Source of the DNA: Chitinophaga cymbidii
GTDB lineage: Bacteria; Bacteroidota; Bacteroidia; Chitinophagales; Chitinophagaceae
Length of the DNA stretch: 64,000 nucleotides
Assembly: GCF_007992715.1 (NCBI RefSeq)
Contig: NZ_BKAU01000002.1
Span: forward strand, 124,001-188,000
Direction of reading: 5' to 3'
Part shown: positions 63,180 through 64,000 of the stretch, one piece after another
How positions within the stretch are numbered: the stretch's first letter is position 1
Layout: the number at the start of each line of letters is the position of its first letter
Program-made: the position numbers and the translations under genes
The notes under the pieces: model-generated
Databases searched by the model: none
The model's input: the letters and a program-made list of their open reading frames with translations, nothing else
Told to the model about the DNA's origin: nothing

Positions 63180-64000
63180 TTACCGCAACAGCGTGATATT
63201 TCCCTTCATCAGCATCGGTTCGTTATTGTCACAGGTCATCTCCGCCAGGTACACATATACGTCCGGGTTGAGCAGCTGTCCGTTGAACTTGCCGTCCCAT
63301 GCGCAGGAGGCGTCGTCCGTCTGACAGTTCACCCTTTCAAACACCAGCTGACCCCAGCGGTTGAAGATCCGGAAGGACTTGATGACCTTGACGCCTCTGC
63401 CGCGCACATAGAAAACATCGTTCTGCCCGTCCCCATTCGGACTGAAGGAGTTGGGAATGAACACGTTGGCGCCTTCGCAGATCAGCTTGACCGGCAGCAG
63501 CGCAATGGAGGTGCAGCCGTATTGATTGGTGGCCGTGATGTTGTAGGTCACGTTCTCCCGCGGCGTTGCCACCGGTGCGGGGCAGTCGGCGCAGCTCAGC
63601 CATCTGTCCGGGTACCACTGCCAGGTGGTGATGTCCGGGCTGCCGTTCACGGTCAGCTGCATTTCGGTGCCGGTGGGCACTACCCTTGCCGGGCCGGGAT
63701 CAAGTTCGGGCGAGGGATGTACGGTCAGCAGCACATCGGCCGTATCGGTAAAGCAGGCATCGTTTCCGTAACCTACTACGCGGTATTGGGTGGTGGTGGC
63801 GGGACTGGCCATCGGATCGGCAATGTCTCCACGGTTAAGCCCTGTGGCCGGCAGCCACTGGTAACGCACGGCGCCGGTGGCATGCAGTTGCGTCTGTTTG
63901 CCTTCGCAGATCACCGCATCAGTGGAGCGCACCTCGAAAGGCTGTGATACGGTAATGCGCGCGGAATCCCGGCGTACGCAGCCGAACGCATTCACGGCCA
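63180..64000 (-). CDS. CHU_C type B T9SS protein (5' part outside window)
   Basis: The frame is open to the right edge; about 273 residues of the C-terminus are visible. Two Ig-like/PKD-like domains (ICEGKQTQLHATGAVRYQWLP; then a second with WQWYPDRWLSCADCPAPVATP) precede a gliding-motility-associated C-terminal domain with FSPNGDGQNDVFY and the ending KGNITLLR. It resembles the end of the neighbouring 60237-63083 protein, suggesting duplication. The GTG at 63995 is internal, not a start. A promoter-like element lies in the 96 bases between this gene and the next. Confidence 0.88.
   Translation of the reverse strand, partial: AVNAFGCVRRDSARITVSQPFEVRSTDAVICEGKQTQLHATGAVRYQWLPATGLNRGDIADPMASPATTTQYRVVGYGNDACFTDTADVLLTVHPSPELDPGPARVVPTGTEMQLTVNGSPDITTWQWYPDRWLSCADCPAPVATPRENVTYNITATNQYGCTSIALLPVKLICEGANVFIPNSFSPNGDGQNDVFYVRGRGVKVIKSFRIFNRWGQLVFERVNCQTDDASCAWDGKFNGQLLNPDVYVYLAEMTCDNNEPMLMKGNITLLR

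Overview
The window reads as chromosomal DNA from a member of the Bacteroidota, most likely Chitinophagaceae or a close relative (inferred from protein content, not measured). The signs are type IX secretion (T9SS) cargo with type A and type B sorting domains, two PorP/SprF-like proteins, gliding-motility-type C-terminal domains, a eukaryote-like citrate synthase, and promoters of the Bacteroidota form TTG-N19/21-TAnnTTTG. There are no rRNA or tRNA genes, insertion sequences, integrases or CRISPR arrays, and no gene-free stretch over 300 bases.

Bases 2-27257 hold one unbroken plus-strand gene string encoding an extracellular contractile injection system (eCIS; Afp/PVC/MAC/AlgoCIS-like). Its sheath gene is cut by the left edge. 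In order follow two tube/adaptor proteins, a small DUF5908-type protein, a LysM hub protein, a VgrG-like spike, a PAAR tip, a gp25-like protein, a J-like baseplate protein, a self-processing (S74) fibre, a large Afp12-like baseplate protein and the tape-measure protein. An accessory block comes next: a membrane-anchored VWA protein, a leader-bearing metzincin-like protease, a DUF4157 protein with a second zinc motif, the Afp15-type AAA+ ATPase, a GH46 chitosanase-like enzyme, a 1533-residue DUF4157 polymorphic-effector-like protein and a small gene directly behind it that may be its partner or immunity protein. The cargo is the least described part: two DUF4157 proteins share an N-terminal leader, the metzincin carries a short version of it, and the chitosanase-like enzyme has none.

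Bases 27302-40770 are mostly housekeeping: an M1 peptidase; on the minus strand a patatin-like lipase, a DinB protein, an ECF sigma factor with a His-rich membrane protein, RsmG and a glycosyltransferase; then on the plus strand tgt, an LptF/LptG-type permease, citrate synthase and recG.

Bases 40974-58526 open with a T9SS module (a 1222-residue SBBP/PKD/CHU_C adhesin and a PorP/SprF protein). Then come a small outer-membrane protein, two sodium:solute symporters, a LOG-family protein, an O-methyltransferase, a glucosaminidase-LysM protein, hpt, a YfbK-like VWA protein, and grpE-dnaJ flanked by two RlmI-like rRNA methyltransferase genes.

Bases 58527-64000 contain an 11-bp tandem repeat and a bidirectional terminator, a tiny protein that is almost only a T9SS type A sorting domain, and a second PorP/SprF plus PKD/CHU_C module on the minus strand. 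A third CHU_C protein runs off the right edge.
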